In this document: in pieces, positions 25,201 to 38,300 of the stretch
Position numbering within the stretch: position 1 is the stretch's first letter
Layout of the letters: each line of letters starts with the position of its first letter
From: Marchantia polymorpha subsp. ruderalis
Lineage: Eukaryota; Streptophyta; Marchantiopsida; Marchantiales; Marchantiaceae
Direction of reading: 5' to 3'
Assembly: GCA_037833965.1 (NCBI GenBank)
Contig: AP031352.1
Coordinates: forward strand, 11,636,501-11,700,500
DNA length: 64,000 nucleotides
The notes under the pieces: generated by a model
Databases searched by the model: none
What the model was told of the DNA's origin: nothing
Seen by the model: the letters and a program-made list of their open reading frames with translations, nothing else
Position numbers and translations under genes: made by a program

Positions 25201-28200
25201 TCACTCTGTTCAAATGTCAATCCACAGCAGTTAGTTAACAGGTTGTCCCATCAAGAAAATAGATTGTTGGACAACAGATCAAGACACATATGTCATGCTT
25301 AATGAGATGTTCAGGCTGAGACGCCTCAAGCCCAGCAGTGTAACTGAGCAGACAGACGAATATTGGAGGAACTCCATCTGAGATTACATCCCCATGCAGC
25401 TGGGACGAAACCAGGACACTTTGCTACTGACATGAACGAAATTCTGTGTGAAAATATCACAACCTCATCACCGCCAGGCAGTACCTCTCGTCACGAATTT
25501 GTCTGTTGCTCGCGCAGCAAGGGCACAATGCTTTCTAATACTACACATGCTGGATGGTTGCCTACGAACCCAAGACTTGCAAGAATTATTTTAAGGAAAG
25601 AACACTCATTCATGAGTAAGCCATGCATTGCATGTTGAGGTTAGTAGTTGCATCAGTATAAGAACCAAAGGTAGGTAAATTATTATGACCGGTCGAAATT
25701 CGGATAATTCTCATTATCTGGAAAGGTAGCAAACCCAAACATCCAGGTAGAGGTTGACGTAGTCAGAGGAGAAACATAGAGCAAAGAGAAAAAACGGAGA
25801 CTACTAAGTAACAGTGCAGTAAACTCTTACAAATTAGACAAAAAAGCAAGAAACAACAACCTTGGGAATCAAAACGCTATCCAAGAACCGACCGCTATGA
25901 AGGAGAGAAAAAGTCCTGTCACTCGCCTAGTGAAAGAGATAAATAGCTGTGTCTGTGTTTTCATTGAGTTTCATCTGACTTATGGCCTCAGGAAGTCATT
26001 TCGGGATAGAACTGTATGAAATCGAGAGGATACTTCCTCGAGTACTATCTTAGAGAAATTTGAAAAACATCTGTCAGACGAAGCACGATAAAGAATCAGC
26101 ATCGAGATAGGTTCGTCACCCGGTATTTCGTACTCGTGACAACTGCTCTGGACCTTTGAACCCGGCCCAAAAAGCAGCGAGCCAATCGCGTTTCTTAGGC
26201 ACGTAGTCCTTGCTATGGTTAAACTCATCGCTAAGTATACTCATCACCCTATCCTGCATGCTTTGTATCATGTCCATTTTTATTTCTCCCGAATCGTTCA
26301 GTTTCTTGATGTAAATATCCAGTGAAGGTTTGTGTTTTTTTATCACCTGCATCCATCAAAGTGGTGAGCTGAACATTGCAATCGGAATTTACGGACAAGA
26401 AGGGGTTGTTTATTACGGAAGTCGTTACAACAAGCTACTCACCTGATACATTCTGGGTTGGGTGAAGTTGGGCTCGTCGATCTCGTTATGGCCAAATCTG
26501 CGATAGCACACTATGTCCACAACGACATCGGCATGAAACTTACACCTCCACTCTGCTGCAAGTTCACAAGCATGAACGACAGCCTCGACATCATCGCCGT
26601 TCACATGAATGATAGGGGCACACAGAGCTTTGGCTACATCTGTGCAGTAAGGTGAAGACCGACTATATTTGGGGTCTGTGGTAAATGCCACTTGATTGTT
26701 TACTACGATATGGACTGTTCCACCAGTTGAATAATTGATGAGGTCACTTAGGTGCAGAGTCTCATACACTACTCCTTGACCGGAAAAACTTCCATCTCCA
26801 TGCAGCAGCACAGCCATATGCTTGAGGCGCTTGGTATCCTGCGAATAGTACTGTTTAGCTCTAGTTTTTCCTATCACAACAGGAGCCACGGCCTCCAGAT
26901 GGCTGGGGTTTGCCACCAAGGAGAGATGGATGGTTTTGCCACTAGTTGTAGGACGGTCGTAAGAAGTACCCAGATGATACTTAACATCTCCACTGCCAGT
27001 ATACCCTCCTGCCTCTACTTCAGCAGGTTTTATGCCTCCACTAAACTCGTTAAATATCTGCCTCAGAGGCTTGCGCACCACGTTGCCGAGCACATTGAGC
27101 CTTCCCCTGTGAGGCATTCCTATAACAACACTTTCTACTCCTAAATCAGCTGCTTTATCAATGAGCTCCTTCATACCTGGAATTAGAGTTTCACAACCTT
27201 CCAATCCGAACCTCTTGGCAGCCGTCCACTTTTGAGCGAGAAAGTTCTCAAACTGTGAACTCCATATGAGCCGATCCAAAATCTGGGTCTTCTTCTCCAC
27301 AGGAAACTTCCGTGGGTTCACTGCTTCTATCCGTTCTCTCAGCCAGTTACACTTGTCACGGTCTGGAATGTGCATGTACTCATAACCAGTCGTTCCACAG
27401 TACGCCTGCTCCAGTCTTTGGACAATAGATCTCAAAGTTTGGGGTGGACGGCTTTCTGCCAAGACACCTCCCATTTGCGCAAAACCCAGTGAGAACTCTC
27501 GATCCAAATCCCTCTCGCCGAAATTGTTGTAGGCGAGGTCGAGCTCCTGAGGAACGGCCCTGCGGTCCAGCTCTAGTGGATCGAGTTGGGCTTTCATGTG
27601 CCCATTCACCTGATATGCTCGGATCAGCAGTAGCAACCGCATGTTTTCCTGAATTGACTCACTCCCAACTACTGCAGGTCCGGCGAACGCTCTCGGCGAC
27701 GGCTGAGACTGACCTGTGAAGTTTCTGAAAAACACCTGCCAGGATTCATCCACACTATTCGGGTCCTGCTCCCACGCCCTTTGGAGCTCCTCCAGGAAAT
27801 TACTGCTCGTCCCATCTAGAAAGTTGTCCTTGAGATGAGACAGAGGGACCGACCTGGTCGCAGGGGTAGGGGCAGGGGCAGGGGCAGTTGCAGGTGCTGC
27901 TGCTTGAATGGACTTCTGGTCGTTGCTATGAAATTGTTTACTTTGAATGCTTTCCGTGAGTTGCACGTCCACCAGGTTTAAGCGTTTCGTATGCGCTCTG
28001 TGCAAGAATTTCGCTTGAACACTCGACAAGGCCGCAATTGCCCTCCATCGTCCACCTGTTGTGCACTGATTCGGTGGAGATAGAAATGTTTGAACGGGAT
28101 AGGATTTTAAGAACCTTGCAATTATGGAGGCATTTGGTGTAATGAGAGGTCGAATTTCATCCCCAAGTCTCTTAGACGAGAGACAGCAGGTCCTGTACCA

Positions 28201-28206
28201 GACCAT
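22229..28206 (-). CDS. 2-oxoglutarate dehydrogenase E1 component, mitochondrial
   Basis: This thiamine-diphosphate enzyme carries out the decarboxylating step of the TCA-cycle 2-oxoglutarate dehydrogenase complex. The eight exons on the minus strand are 28206-26443, 26346-26120, 25205-24873, 24235-23989, 23694-23566, 23393-23178, 22978-22855 and 22458-22229. All join in frame and give 1089 residues, somewhat longer than usual because of the leader and an Ala/Pro-rich linker ([19 protein letters not shown]). Landmarks are the [19 protein letters not shown]-motif, [10 protein letters not shown], the ThDP motif starting GDGSFSGQG and reaching [66 protein letters not shown], and the C-terminal [17 protein letters not shown] chose the MVWYR methionine because plant homologues start that way; an in-frame ATG at 28230 is possible. 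The Arg/Ser-rich first 60 residues fit a mitochondrial presequence. Confidence 0.95.
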
Positions 28207-30504
28207 TCCGAGGACACGAGCACTCTTCATCGCTTCCCACTTTCTTAGCTCCCGACAAAATTGATGCGGTACTGGAGGCAAGCCCGCTGCCCACTTGAGT
28301 CCTCACACAACCTGCTAACTTGCACAATTCTGAACGGGGGTGGATCATTCCAGACGTGTAGAGCCCACAAGGGATTGCATCGGAGATGCTCTGGGGCCAG
28401 TAGCGGCCTTTCATCCAAAATTGAAAACCTATCCATGATCGCAGAATCACAACTGAATCGTCTAATTGAGCCCTTCTGATCATTACCTACAAGCGCCCTC
28501 TCTACCTCTAACGCTTCCACATCGCGAGCAGAAATTCTATCTGCTGCTTCGTGCCCTCTTTCTAGAATTGTGCAATTGCTGTTTGACCCTTGAAATCCAC
28601 GCGCATTGTGCCCTGGAAACCCTCACGCGCTTCTCTTCGTCCATCGAAACTCAACTCGTTACCATCTGGTCGTCGCATGCTTCCTTTCCTTCTCATGGGA
28701 ACATGTTCATAAAACTGAACCCCCAAAAATTCTACTTAAAGCCGTAATGCCCGCACGCACGGGCATATCACTCTCTTCCGCTCGTAAGACCGAACCCGCA
28801 ACTCGTAGTAACCAAACAAGGGACTCATTTACGCAATTCAGAGATGGCAGAGGACTCTGCCTCATGCTGGCATTCGCACCCATCCATCGACGACGACGAC
28901 GACGACGATCACAAAACGGCATGGTGATTTCCGCGGCCCGCGATTGCTGTACACCGCGAGTGAGTGAGAAGAGCACATGGCACGACGGATTTCAACTCGT
29001 GGCGATTCCTCCGACTGCCGGAAGACGAAAGAGTAGGAGGGTAGGGTAGATAGAGAGCATCCGCAAGCTCTAGAATGTCGTGAGCAAGTCAGCAACGGCC
29101 CAGGTGATCTTGGGAAGCAAGGCAAGTGCCCGCTTTCTCAGGGAAACGTTTGAAGAACGAGCCCTCCCTTTCCACATCTGTCGCTGTTGAAGAAAGCAAG
29201 AAGGTCAGAATGTTCATCCCCATGGAGTTCGTTCCACGGCTTATTTTCACAGTCCAAACTCCATAATTTCTGGCCGAAAATTCTTTCTATTCTTCTACCA
29301 GCCAACCGATCTCTTCCGGCTCGTTGCATCAATCACCATTTTGCGTTGGTCGGTGTCCGACGATAATTATTACTCACACTTGCTATTTTCGAACCCGACC
29401 TCCCACTTCGTAAACCTCACTCACTGCGTGCGCATAATTCTCGATTGCGACCGTCGTCGTCATTCGTCGGGCGTCTGCCAAACGAAGGCGGCATTTCATT
29501 CTTCAAATTTACACACGACCTCGATGGGATGCGAAGAAGCATCTTCTGCGTTGACAATGCCTGTGCAAGCGCCAGCATCATCCAGCAACTGGATGATGCT
29601 TTTTTCGGCCGCAAATGCAGGCTTCCTCAACTCTTTATGAGCCCAAGGGAGAGTGTGTATTCACTTCTTCAGTTTTTGCAGGGCTATGCTTTTGACACCG
29701 TGGAGAGTGGATGGTAGATCCTTCGATTTACTGTACTTCCAAATTCGTGTTGCATGATGTAACGAAATATGAGTGATCTTGTGACTGATGAATTTGGTGA
29801 AGGTACCTTGAGCTAATTGTAATTGGTACTGCTTTTAATTGAATCTAGTATTTTCCTTGCATTGGTTCTGGTTAAATCTGGTACGAACATTGTGGACATC
29901 TGAATTCAGGCAATCAGTGTGGTTAGAATCTGTGATTCTATATTTAATATGATATCATGTGAAATGTGGTGACCGCGTGTTATGGTTGTGAAATTAGGAT
30001 ATATAAAATTAAGTGACAAGAGCTCTTGTTGCTAGCTACAGCTTTCTATCTACAAATCGATACACTGACTCTTGCATTCACACACAAATTTCGACGTAAG
30101 AAAAATGCACAACGACTGTGATTAATCTATTTTGAGATCCATATCATCTTGCTCTTCCTCGAAATTGCGTCCCGGAGCTTCTACCCTCATACTCGCATCC
30201 CACTCGTCAAGATGACCTCTCCGAGCCGATTGGATTTTGCATCTTTGTGTGTCTCAAATATCTCGGTACATGTACTCCCAATGATCCACTCAACGCTTTC
30301 AATGTTTGTAATTTACTCACTGTACAATAGCCTTCGGTACCTGCAGCGGCGTGTACATGAAATTTGATTTGGCGACTTCCAATCATGAGGCAATCATAGG
30401 ATTCTCCCAACCTTCGCTCTCACCTCAATTACCTCTTCATCGGGTCATGCTGCTCATTATTTAGTGCTCGCAATGCTCGATTCTTGCAAAGTTGATGTAC
30501 TCCT
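28207..30504. other. Intergenic upstream of the dehydrogenase gene
   Basis: This is the upstream region and probable 5' leader of the minus-strand dehydrogenase gene. A GAC trinucleotide run is near 28886-28908. The frames at 28606-29049 and 29445-29717 show no recognisable domain. A short foldback at 29574-29600 is listed separately. Confidence 0.45.
29574..29600. repeat. Perfect foldback, 12-bp arms, 3-nt loop
   Basis: AGCATCATCCAG (29574-29585) and its reverse complement (29589-29600) flank CAA. Confidence 0.75.
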
Positions 30505-30514
30505 ATTGAGAAAT

Positions 30515-31100
30515 GAGAGATTTGCTTGATGGGATCCTCCGGAAAGTAATTTGCTTGATGGGAGACCTCACGTTTAGTTTTACCTGATGGGACCTCAACG
30601 ATGGCGTGCAGTCAGACATAGTTCTTGTAACTACGATTACTACTAGTTACAATGGGTGAATTACAAATAGAGATTAATCCCTGATTATAATTTCTGGTGA
30701 ATTATCACGGGGATTGTGCTTCAATTCTTCCCATCGCAAAGATTCGCGGATTTCTCTGTTGCCTCACACCTGCACACTCCTTCCGTAACCCTGCGTGGTC
30801 CGAGCTCAAGTCTCGCGATCACACATTTGTGGCGAACAAATAAACTCCGGATGAACATTTCATTGCTAGTCTCTTTGGAGAGTGACCGGATACAGAATGA
30901 CAACATAAAAACAAGTGAATGTGATGGAGTGCAAAGTCCACTCTGTCTACGGGTGCGGTGGACTCGTTGCACTCTCTCTAGTTGTTATTAGAACATGGGT
31001 GACGGTGCATCGTTCATGGCATCCCATCATGTAAAATGAAACCTGAAGGGTACCATCAAGCAAATTACTTTAAGCAGTGTTCCCATCAAGCAAATCTCTC
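30515..31100. mobile_element. MULE-like non-autonomous DNA transposon, 586 bp, with 10-bp target duplication
   Basis: The ends 30515-30592 and 31022-31100 are inverted repeats of nearly 80 bases starting GAGAGATTTGCTTGATGGGA. Each end contains the word TTGCTTGATGGGA (or close variants) about three times, a subterminal-repeat design. The flanks carry the identical 10-mer ATTGAGAAAT (30505-30514 and 31101-31110). A 9-11 bp duplication with long TIRs fits Mutator-like elements. The interior (for example 30716-30991) has small frames without any transposase match, so the element is non-autonomous. Confidence 0.8.
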
Positions 31101-31110
31101 ATTGAGAAAT

Positions 31111-32475
31111 GGATATATGGATATACTCTAGTCTTATTGAATACTTTCCGTTTGTTAACAACCTTTACTCATTTCAATATGCTCTACGGCCATGAAGGTC
31201 TGTTCAAGCCGTGGCTTCATCTCGTTACGAAGTCATACAAGCCATAATCAAACTCCCGTTGCTATTCTTGGTCATTGATTGCGTCACATTTTGACAAGAA
31301 TATGAAGTTTTTGATGTAAAATGAAAGGAAAACAGAAAATATATTCCAAAAATGTTTGCTAATTCCTACACCCATGAGCTGGAATTCTAATGGAAGATAA
31401 AGGGTTAAATCGTAAGGCTCAAGTTCCTTTCATACCAATAAAGTGATAGGACTACAATGAGGAAAACGAAGTCCAAGTTCAGAATGTCGAAGGGAAACCA
31501 TGAGCTTGGGCAAAATGTCTATCTAGTCCTTCCACCTTAAATATCAGTTGCAAATCAAGAAAATTGCAAAATGACATCAATTTAGTGGACATCAAATGTG
31601 CATACTTTATCATGGAAATATTAATTGCAATTACGTAGGCAACGCTCCATAAGTGAGAAAATAATGTGGTAAGTAATAAATGTGATAAATGTTTCCATGT
31701 TGCGTCCAGTGACAAAGTGATGCACATTCTTGAACGAAGAAAAACTGAATCTTAAAAGCCTAACATGGTTATATCGCATAAACTCTGAATCAGATCACAG
31801 GATATGCAAAGTGTATATACAATGGTGTTTTAATCAGGATATACTCGCAAAAATCATGTGATAGCAAAGAATGAATAAATACCTTTGCACGTAAATGAAC
31901 GAAAGAAAGGGGTAACATGAGCCACTCCCATCAGGGCAGGCCTCATAAGGCCTGGGAATTCCCATCACTAACGAAATTAACTTAGATTGTGGATTCTATT
32001 CGTCTTAATTTTGGAATTCGGTAAGAAATAGAGTTAATACGTACGCTAATACTCGACATTTATTCACTTTCTCAGGTGTGAGTTTCGGAAATTTACGAGA
32101 GAGTGATTTCTATACGAAGATAAATAATACAGATCATAATCCTACTTGTGACAAAGGCAAAGTTATAATCATGACGTTCTTAATTCATGCATGACTCGAG
32201 ATTTAATTTGGTTAATTCTGGGATTTTGTTAACAAATCCCAGAATTTAGGCCAAGAGAAAGGTAAAATGTCTCTCGTGTAAATGTCCCGGGATCGAGTGG
32301 ATTCGAGTGATCTTGACGAGCATCGAAGTCTGGGCTGCCGAAAGAGTGTCCACGTGGTGGGGATGATGGGCGAGCACGAGCCCCTCGCAGGCCCGTGCCA
32401 AAGTGAGCACAGAAACGAGGGAGAGTGTGACAGAGTCCGCCGGATAGACAGTGAGAGAGAGAGCAAGTCTGAGCT
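31111..32475. other. Intergenic, with upstream region of the DUF3007-type gene
   Basis: AT-rich to about 32200, with no supported gene; the frame at 31479-31727 is unconvincing. A foldback at 32214-32246 marks the start of GC-richer sequence. The last 200 bases are probably the promoter and 5' leader, and contain a short GA-rich run just before the ATG at 32476. Confidence 0.45.
32214..32246. repeat. Perfect foldback, 13-bp arms, 7-nt loop
   Basis: AATTCTGGGATTT (32214-32226) and its reverse complement (32234-32246) flank TGTTAAC. It lies about 230 bases upstream of the plastid membrane-protein start codon. Confidence 0.8.
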
Positions 32476-34062
32476 ATGGCGACATTGAATTTGGCAGTGG
32501 CGGGAGCAACAACTCGCGCAGCTGGAGCAAGAGCTTCGCCAATTTCTGACCCGTCGACTTCTCGTGTCTCCGTCTGCTGCTCCTCCTCCTCACCATCATC
32601 GACCAGTTGTAGCTTTTCTCCTCTGTCCGCTTCGGCATCCTCCGCATTCTCCTCTCGATCTCGTTCTCTCCGTCAGCTCGTCAGGGAAATCAAGTGCAGG
32701 GGCAAGGTCGTCACTCTCGTTACCCCCCGATGTGAAGAAGATGGCAGCAACTCCGACGAGAAGGTGTGATTTCTGCCCTCTGAATTTTTCGGAATTCGAC
32801 CCCGTGTCCTGATCTTTGATCGATTTTGGTGTGGAGTATCAGGCTTGCTCAACCTTATAGTGTACTAAGATTCCAAAAATGAATTCATTGTCTTTCTGCT
32901 GATTTGCTGGAGCTCATATCCTGTCCTTCGATATCTTGAGCATTTCTTCTGGAGTTTCTGGGCTGGCATGCTCGGCACAAGTGATCAACCTTCATTTGTT
33001 CAATTTTATTCGAACGGATGGGCTGGCCACTGTCTTACTCACATGAGCTTGTCTGATGTCAGATACCATTCGGCTATACGAGGAAAGATGTGATTCTAAT
33101 TGGAGTCGGTCTTCTTGGCGTTGGCGTCGGCCTCAAATACGGGCTAGAGGTACAATTTTTATCTCTTGTTCACTGAACTCGTGAATGGCTAATATACGCC
33201 GAGATGAGGTCTCATGGCTTCTAATTATTGTACAATTTAAGTGGTTTTTTCGCAATTCAAGCCTCGGAGCCGGAACCGTGGTGGCGTTCAAGTCTGATCT
33301 ATAATGCATTAGTTCGTAGAAGATGAAATGCTTTCTGCCTTGAGATTGCAATTCGTGGATATGGATGTGGATGATCGAATCTTTGGATGTGGAGGCCATC
33401 CACTTCAAAGTCTCTGAAGCAGCTGAATTTGAGTAGTCTCTGGTAGTGACAGATAGGTCATCTACCATTTGGGCCACCTTCACGATGAACTTGGGCCTGC
33501 CGAGTGTCTGAATATCCCTCCATCACAGTGAGATGTAATTGTTTTGCGACGACACTGTCTTCGAGGGAAGGAAGCTGACCTTGGCTCGTGTGCCGTTCTT
33601 TCACAGGCCTTCGGAGTAGATTCGGCGAGGGCAGGAAATGCAGTGCAGCTGATTATGGTCCTGGGTCTCACAGTAGGCTGGATATCAAGCTATGTCTTCA
33701 GGGTCTCCACCAAGGAAATGACTTATGCTAAGCAACTGAAAGACTACGAGAACAAAGTGATGCAGGTATGGATTTCTTTCCTTGCCTTGTCACCCATCCG
33801 ACGATCAGGGACAAGGCTGTTTTGATTTCTGTCGCCCCCGTGCAGCACCACCGCATAAATCCAATCGTCCGCACAGATTGTTTCCTCGGATGTGATTATT
33901 AAAATGAGATTCTATATTCCGTTTCAAACTCTGACAATCTCGTTTGATCTGTTTCTTCAGAAACGCTTGGAGGAGTTGCCTGAAGCAGAGCTGGAGTCAA
34001 TGTTGGCCCAGATAGAAGAGGAGAAGAAGATTTTGAAGGAAAGTCGCAAGAATATGAACTAG
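32476..34062 (+). CDS. Plastid-targeted two-helix membrane protein, DUF3007 type
   Basis: The exons are 32476-32763, 33063-33149, 33607-33765 and 33961-34062. They join in frame for 211 residues. Residues 1-80 are Ser/Ala/Arg-rich with few acidic residues, a typical chloroplast transit peptide. The mature part has TRKDVILIGVGLLGVGVGLK (first membrane helix) and YGLEAFGVDSARAGN. The second helix starts VQLIMVLGLTVGWISSYVF. A charged tail follows, with YAKQLKDYENKVMQKRLEEL and EIEEEKK-like repeats that would form a coiled coil. This matches a small family shared by cyanobacteria and plant chloroplasts that I know as DUF3007. No reaction is known to me, and a thylakoid or envelope location is inference. 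The exon borders coincide with the ends of structural units. Confidence 0.85.
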
Positions 34063-35396
34063 GATATGGCAAATGTGTCAAAAGTGCTAGACCCAAACGC
34101 CGCTGGCTAGTTTATACGTACCATCGAGGTACCAAGTAGAAGTGACGTCGATTACACAGTATACTCTTTCCTTCATGTAAATTCACAGACATTGTTCACT
34201 TGGACAAACGCTTAGTTCGGATCGAAGGTTGATTTGTATTTTAGGATGACTGATTATGAAGTTTTCTTTCTTGTTCCCAAAAGGCTTGCCTGCCTGCCTC
34301 AATACTGAAAGATCTAATGATCTAATGATGAAGAGATCGCGTGTGCTATACTGCAAACTTGATGAGCGATCGTAGTCCGATGGAACCCAGGTCTCACATC
34401 ACTCAATCCAATTGCCCAGATAATCCAGACGATCACAAGCGACTGCAGTCCAATGAACTTTTCTCTGCTAGCACGAGCCCACGGAACGACTCGTTCAACA
34501 AACACCGGATTCCCCAGTTCTCCTCGTTTTTTAAAGCCAAACGCAGATTGTGCTCCTTGGCTGTCACATTCCATAAGGTTGGCATGTCACGAGGTCATAC
34601 TCAAAGCGAATAACTTTGTTCTTATTCATCATAATAAACATTTTTCCATATCTGTACACAATGGACGGCACCGACACCTCATGTACTCAGGGCTACTTGT
34701 AAGCCCTTCCACAGCGGCTTCTGAGTTTCTAAGTCCATAGCCACGATCAAGAAAATCCTCATTCTGTTACGCGCGATTCAATGGCAGTAGAGTCAGTATC
34801 GTGAGAGGATCTGCGACGCCAGGTGGACTGCGCGCAAGTCTGTATCTCCCGTAGGATCTGCTTCTGAACCCCTTGTTCACGACCAAGCACACGTCGTACA
34901 TCACAGACACGCGCTTTTCTGTGTCCGAAGAAGCTTGGCTGCTCTTGGCGTATACGCGTGCATAAGTTCAGAGAATTTGGGGTAATGGGTTTGTCAGCTG
35001 GCATGGCAGTGCAGTTTGGAGGATGTTGCTAGCACACTGGGAGAAGACGTTCTTGAGAACGAGGTTGAGAGAGAGAGAGAGGGAGACTGAGGCGCTGGGA
35101 AGTGTCAACAGACGGTCGCTGGCAGGAACCTTGCTGATCTTGTCGACGATTCGAGTTGTGGACCGGCCCCGATGACGATGAGGAGGAGTTGTAGCCTGCA
35201 GCAAATACGTCGGATGATCACAGTATCGCGCCCGTGCGTTCCTGTCCCTCGCCTTCCAGTATAATTGTGCAATCAGTTCTTTCGGGCAGATGTACTCGCA
35301 GATTTTTGGTGACCTCATGATCCAACTACAATTCGAACATGGTATCCCTGTCAACATGTAGAATTGGCGTCAGCAGCGGCTGTTTGGCCAATTGCG
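34063..35396. other. Intergenic between the DUF3007-type gene and the aldehyde dehydrogenase
   Basis: This interval has the 3' flank of the plastid gene, an AATAAA-like site near 34632, and a GA-rich run around 35068-35092. A minus-strand frame (34968-35357) is open but has no family features and includes the simple repeat, so I do not call it. The last part is the upstream region of the aldehyde dehydrogenase. An in-frame stop at 35310-35312 precedes the chosen ATG. Confidence 0.4.
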
Positions 35397-38300
35397 ATGG
35401 TCGCTGCCAGTTCTGGAATGAAGCATGCGCATAAGATTGTCCTGAGTATGGGAACTCAGGACTATCTTATGCGACTAGCGACGAGTCCGAGTTGTAAGCG
35501 GAATGTGTACATGTGAGCGATGTTCCTTCGCGGCAGAACCGTTCTTAAAAGATGAGAATACAAGCAGTCTTGAACCTCGGGAGTCTAATGAGCATTCTGC
35601 TTGCTCTGCAGAACATTATTTGATGTTGTGAATCCTGCAACGGGAAAGACCATTGCCGAGCTCCCTGATGATTCTCCACAAGACGTGAGTGAAAACCATG
35701 GGCTTAATTTCACTCGAGCTATCGAGAAACTCTGAAAGCAAGAATTTTGTCGGTGAAGTGACATTATAAATCGCCTCGTAGCTCGAAGGTATTTTGGCTT
35801 AGTTAACTGTATATCGCAGAGTTTTCACTCAGTATTGTACAATCTCGCGCCTCGGTGCTGCAGGTCGCTGAAAAGTTTCAAAGGCTATCAGGAGGTCAGA
35901 GGAGATGGAACGATGTACCTGTCTTTGAGCGTAGGGTAAGGGGTTGTCTTACGTGAGTAGTACGGTCCCAGAAATTCTTCTCACATGGCGAATCTTACTT
36001 TCTGCTAACTTGCAGTCGTCTACAAGACACGGAAGATTTCGGAGCCTTTTGGAATTGAACTTAACTTTTGCATCTGGTAATGCTCTTTTCAGGAAACGCT
36101 GGAGAGATTTAACGAGCTCCTGAGACTGAACATGGTCTGCTCCAGCAAATGCTCAATACTGCAACCTTTCCTCTCTTCGCAAGCGTAGTTACAGCTGTTG
36201 GCTTGTAAACTTCATATGCTTCTTGCCAAATGTTTAAGTGGCGACCCGTAACGTGTGTGTCATGTTTGCAGAACAGTTTGGCCCAGATTTTGACTTCAGA
36301 AATGGGAAAACCCATCAAGCAATCTAAGAACGAAATTAGAGCGACCGTAGATCGTGTTAAGTTCTACCTCACCCACTACGAAAAGGTTTGTGGTCTGTCT
36401 CTGGCTTGCAAACCAATTGGAGTTGACTCCACTATTAGCCTTGGAGATTATCGAAGTTTCTTAGGAAAAGTGCACCCTTGGATTCGCTTTCTGCAGAGTT
36501 TCACAATAAACGTTCGTGTTGTGAGTTACTTTCGCAGGTTCTTCGAGAGCATACTGTTCTGGAAACAGCGAGGCTCAAGGAAAAAGTCGTTTACGAGCCT
36601 CTAGGAGTGGTAGGGACTTTATTGTTATCGTCGAGTACCATCAATTTGTGGACCACCTTCCATCAGCAGAATCTATAATGATGAAAGACCTAGAGTGCAG
36701 TTGCAGTCCCATAGTTAGTGGTATCGCTTTCAATGCGTATGTCCAAAGTTATAACGTGGCTTCTGACAGCTCCTTCATTTTGCAATGTTTATGCCTATGT
36801 CCACACTAAATAATCTTCAGTTGTTTCCAGAACATTTGTCACCCAAGGCTTAGATTGTACTGATCACCTTGAATTACTACAATAAAAATCCGTGGGCCTC
36901 TGCTTGGAGGGAAGGGTTGCAGATTGCCAACATATCAGCCTGGAATTATCCGTACTTCGTTTCGGCGAATGTTTTCGCTGCAGCATTGCTAACTGGCAAC
37001 ACTGTGCTTTACAAGCCCAGTGAATACGCTTCCCTCTCTGGCCAGGAAATCACGCGTCTTCTCCATGAGGTATGGTGGCATTATTGCTGGTCTTGCTTGT
37101 CGCTCTCTCGAAACAGACGACAGACTGCTCCTCAGTTTTATTAAGTGTAATCGAACAAACGGAAGAATGACCAACGGAGCCTGTTCTCCTGATGCGCCAG
37201 ACTGTGGATACCTCATATCTCGAGGCCCTATTAGTATCTTCTCTTTTTAGTTTCAAGCGTTGAAGGATGTATTCTTTAGAAGCAATTCAGGAACGCTGAT
37301 GGAGTACCATAGAATGAGAAAGACTTATGGTCAGAGAAGTTTAGGTGCACAGACGTTGGGTGATTGTTTCCCCAGATTAGTCACACGTACTTGAAAGCTG
37401 CGGCTAAGTCTACACGTCAGGGCTTCAGAGAAACGATACTGATTATCTGCGCGTAGAATGATGCCTGAGTGACGCTGATCTTATTGAGTAGCTCTCTCGC
37501 AGGCAGGTGTTCCCAAGGATGCTTTCATGCTTTGTACTGGGAAGGGAGAGACTGGCTCGGCTGTTTCTTCGCTAGAAGGACTCGGTGGTATTTTCTTCAC
37601 AGGATCTTTTAAGACTGGTTTGGAGATAGCTAAGACTGCAGCACCTAACCTTGTCAAGGTATCATGACGTTTCACTTCTCCTTTAGGTGCTTGTGTCTTG
37701 TTTTAAAGGATGTTTCAGTGGGTGAGCGGTATTCAGATCTTAGGGCTCTCAACCAACTCAAAACATATGGAGGTGTCTATATTTCAGGGATCTTGCTTTT
37801 AAGCATTAAAGTTCGCCGCAAAGTATGAGATTTGTAACACCATAATAATCGTACCAGCTTTTCCTCATCAGGTCCAGCTGGAGCTTGGAGGCAAAGACCC
37901 CGTGTATGTAAGACATGACGTCCCTAATGTTGCTTCAGCAGCAGCCTCCATTGCTGATGGTGCCTTCTACAATTGTGGACAGGTACTGGCAACTTTGACG
38001 TCACCACACATAAAAGCGAGATCTGAGAGGAAATCCCCAATGAATTAAATCACGTTTAGGCTCTTGGCAATTCAACTTAGTCGAAGCAGCGATATTATCG
38101 TGCAGTCATGCCCTCTGCCTTTATTAGCGAGGTCTTAGATCTATGGACTGTATACATACAGAATATTTAAGGACCTGATTTCGATCTAGTCCACTCCTTT
38201 CTTTCGTCTTCTCTTAGGTGTTAGTAAGGAAAGCGCTGTTTGTTATACACAATAGAACAGGCTATGGTCAGCAAATACCAGGGAAGTAAAATAGTTTGAA

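Noticed and set aside
34968-35357. A minus-strand frame of 129 codons
   Set aside because: It includes a GA/TC simple repeat, has no domain, and overlaps the upstream region of the aldehyde dehydrogenase.
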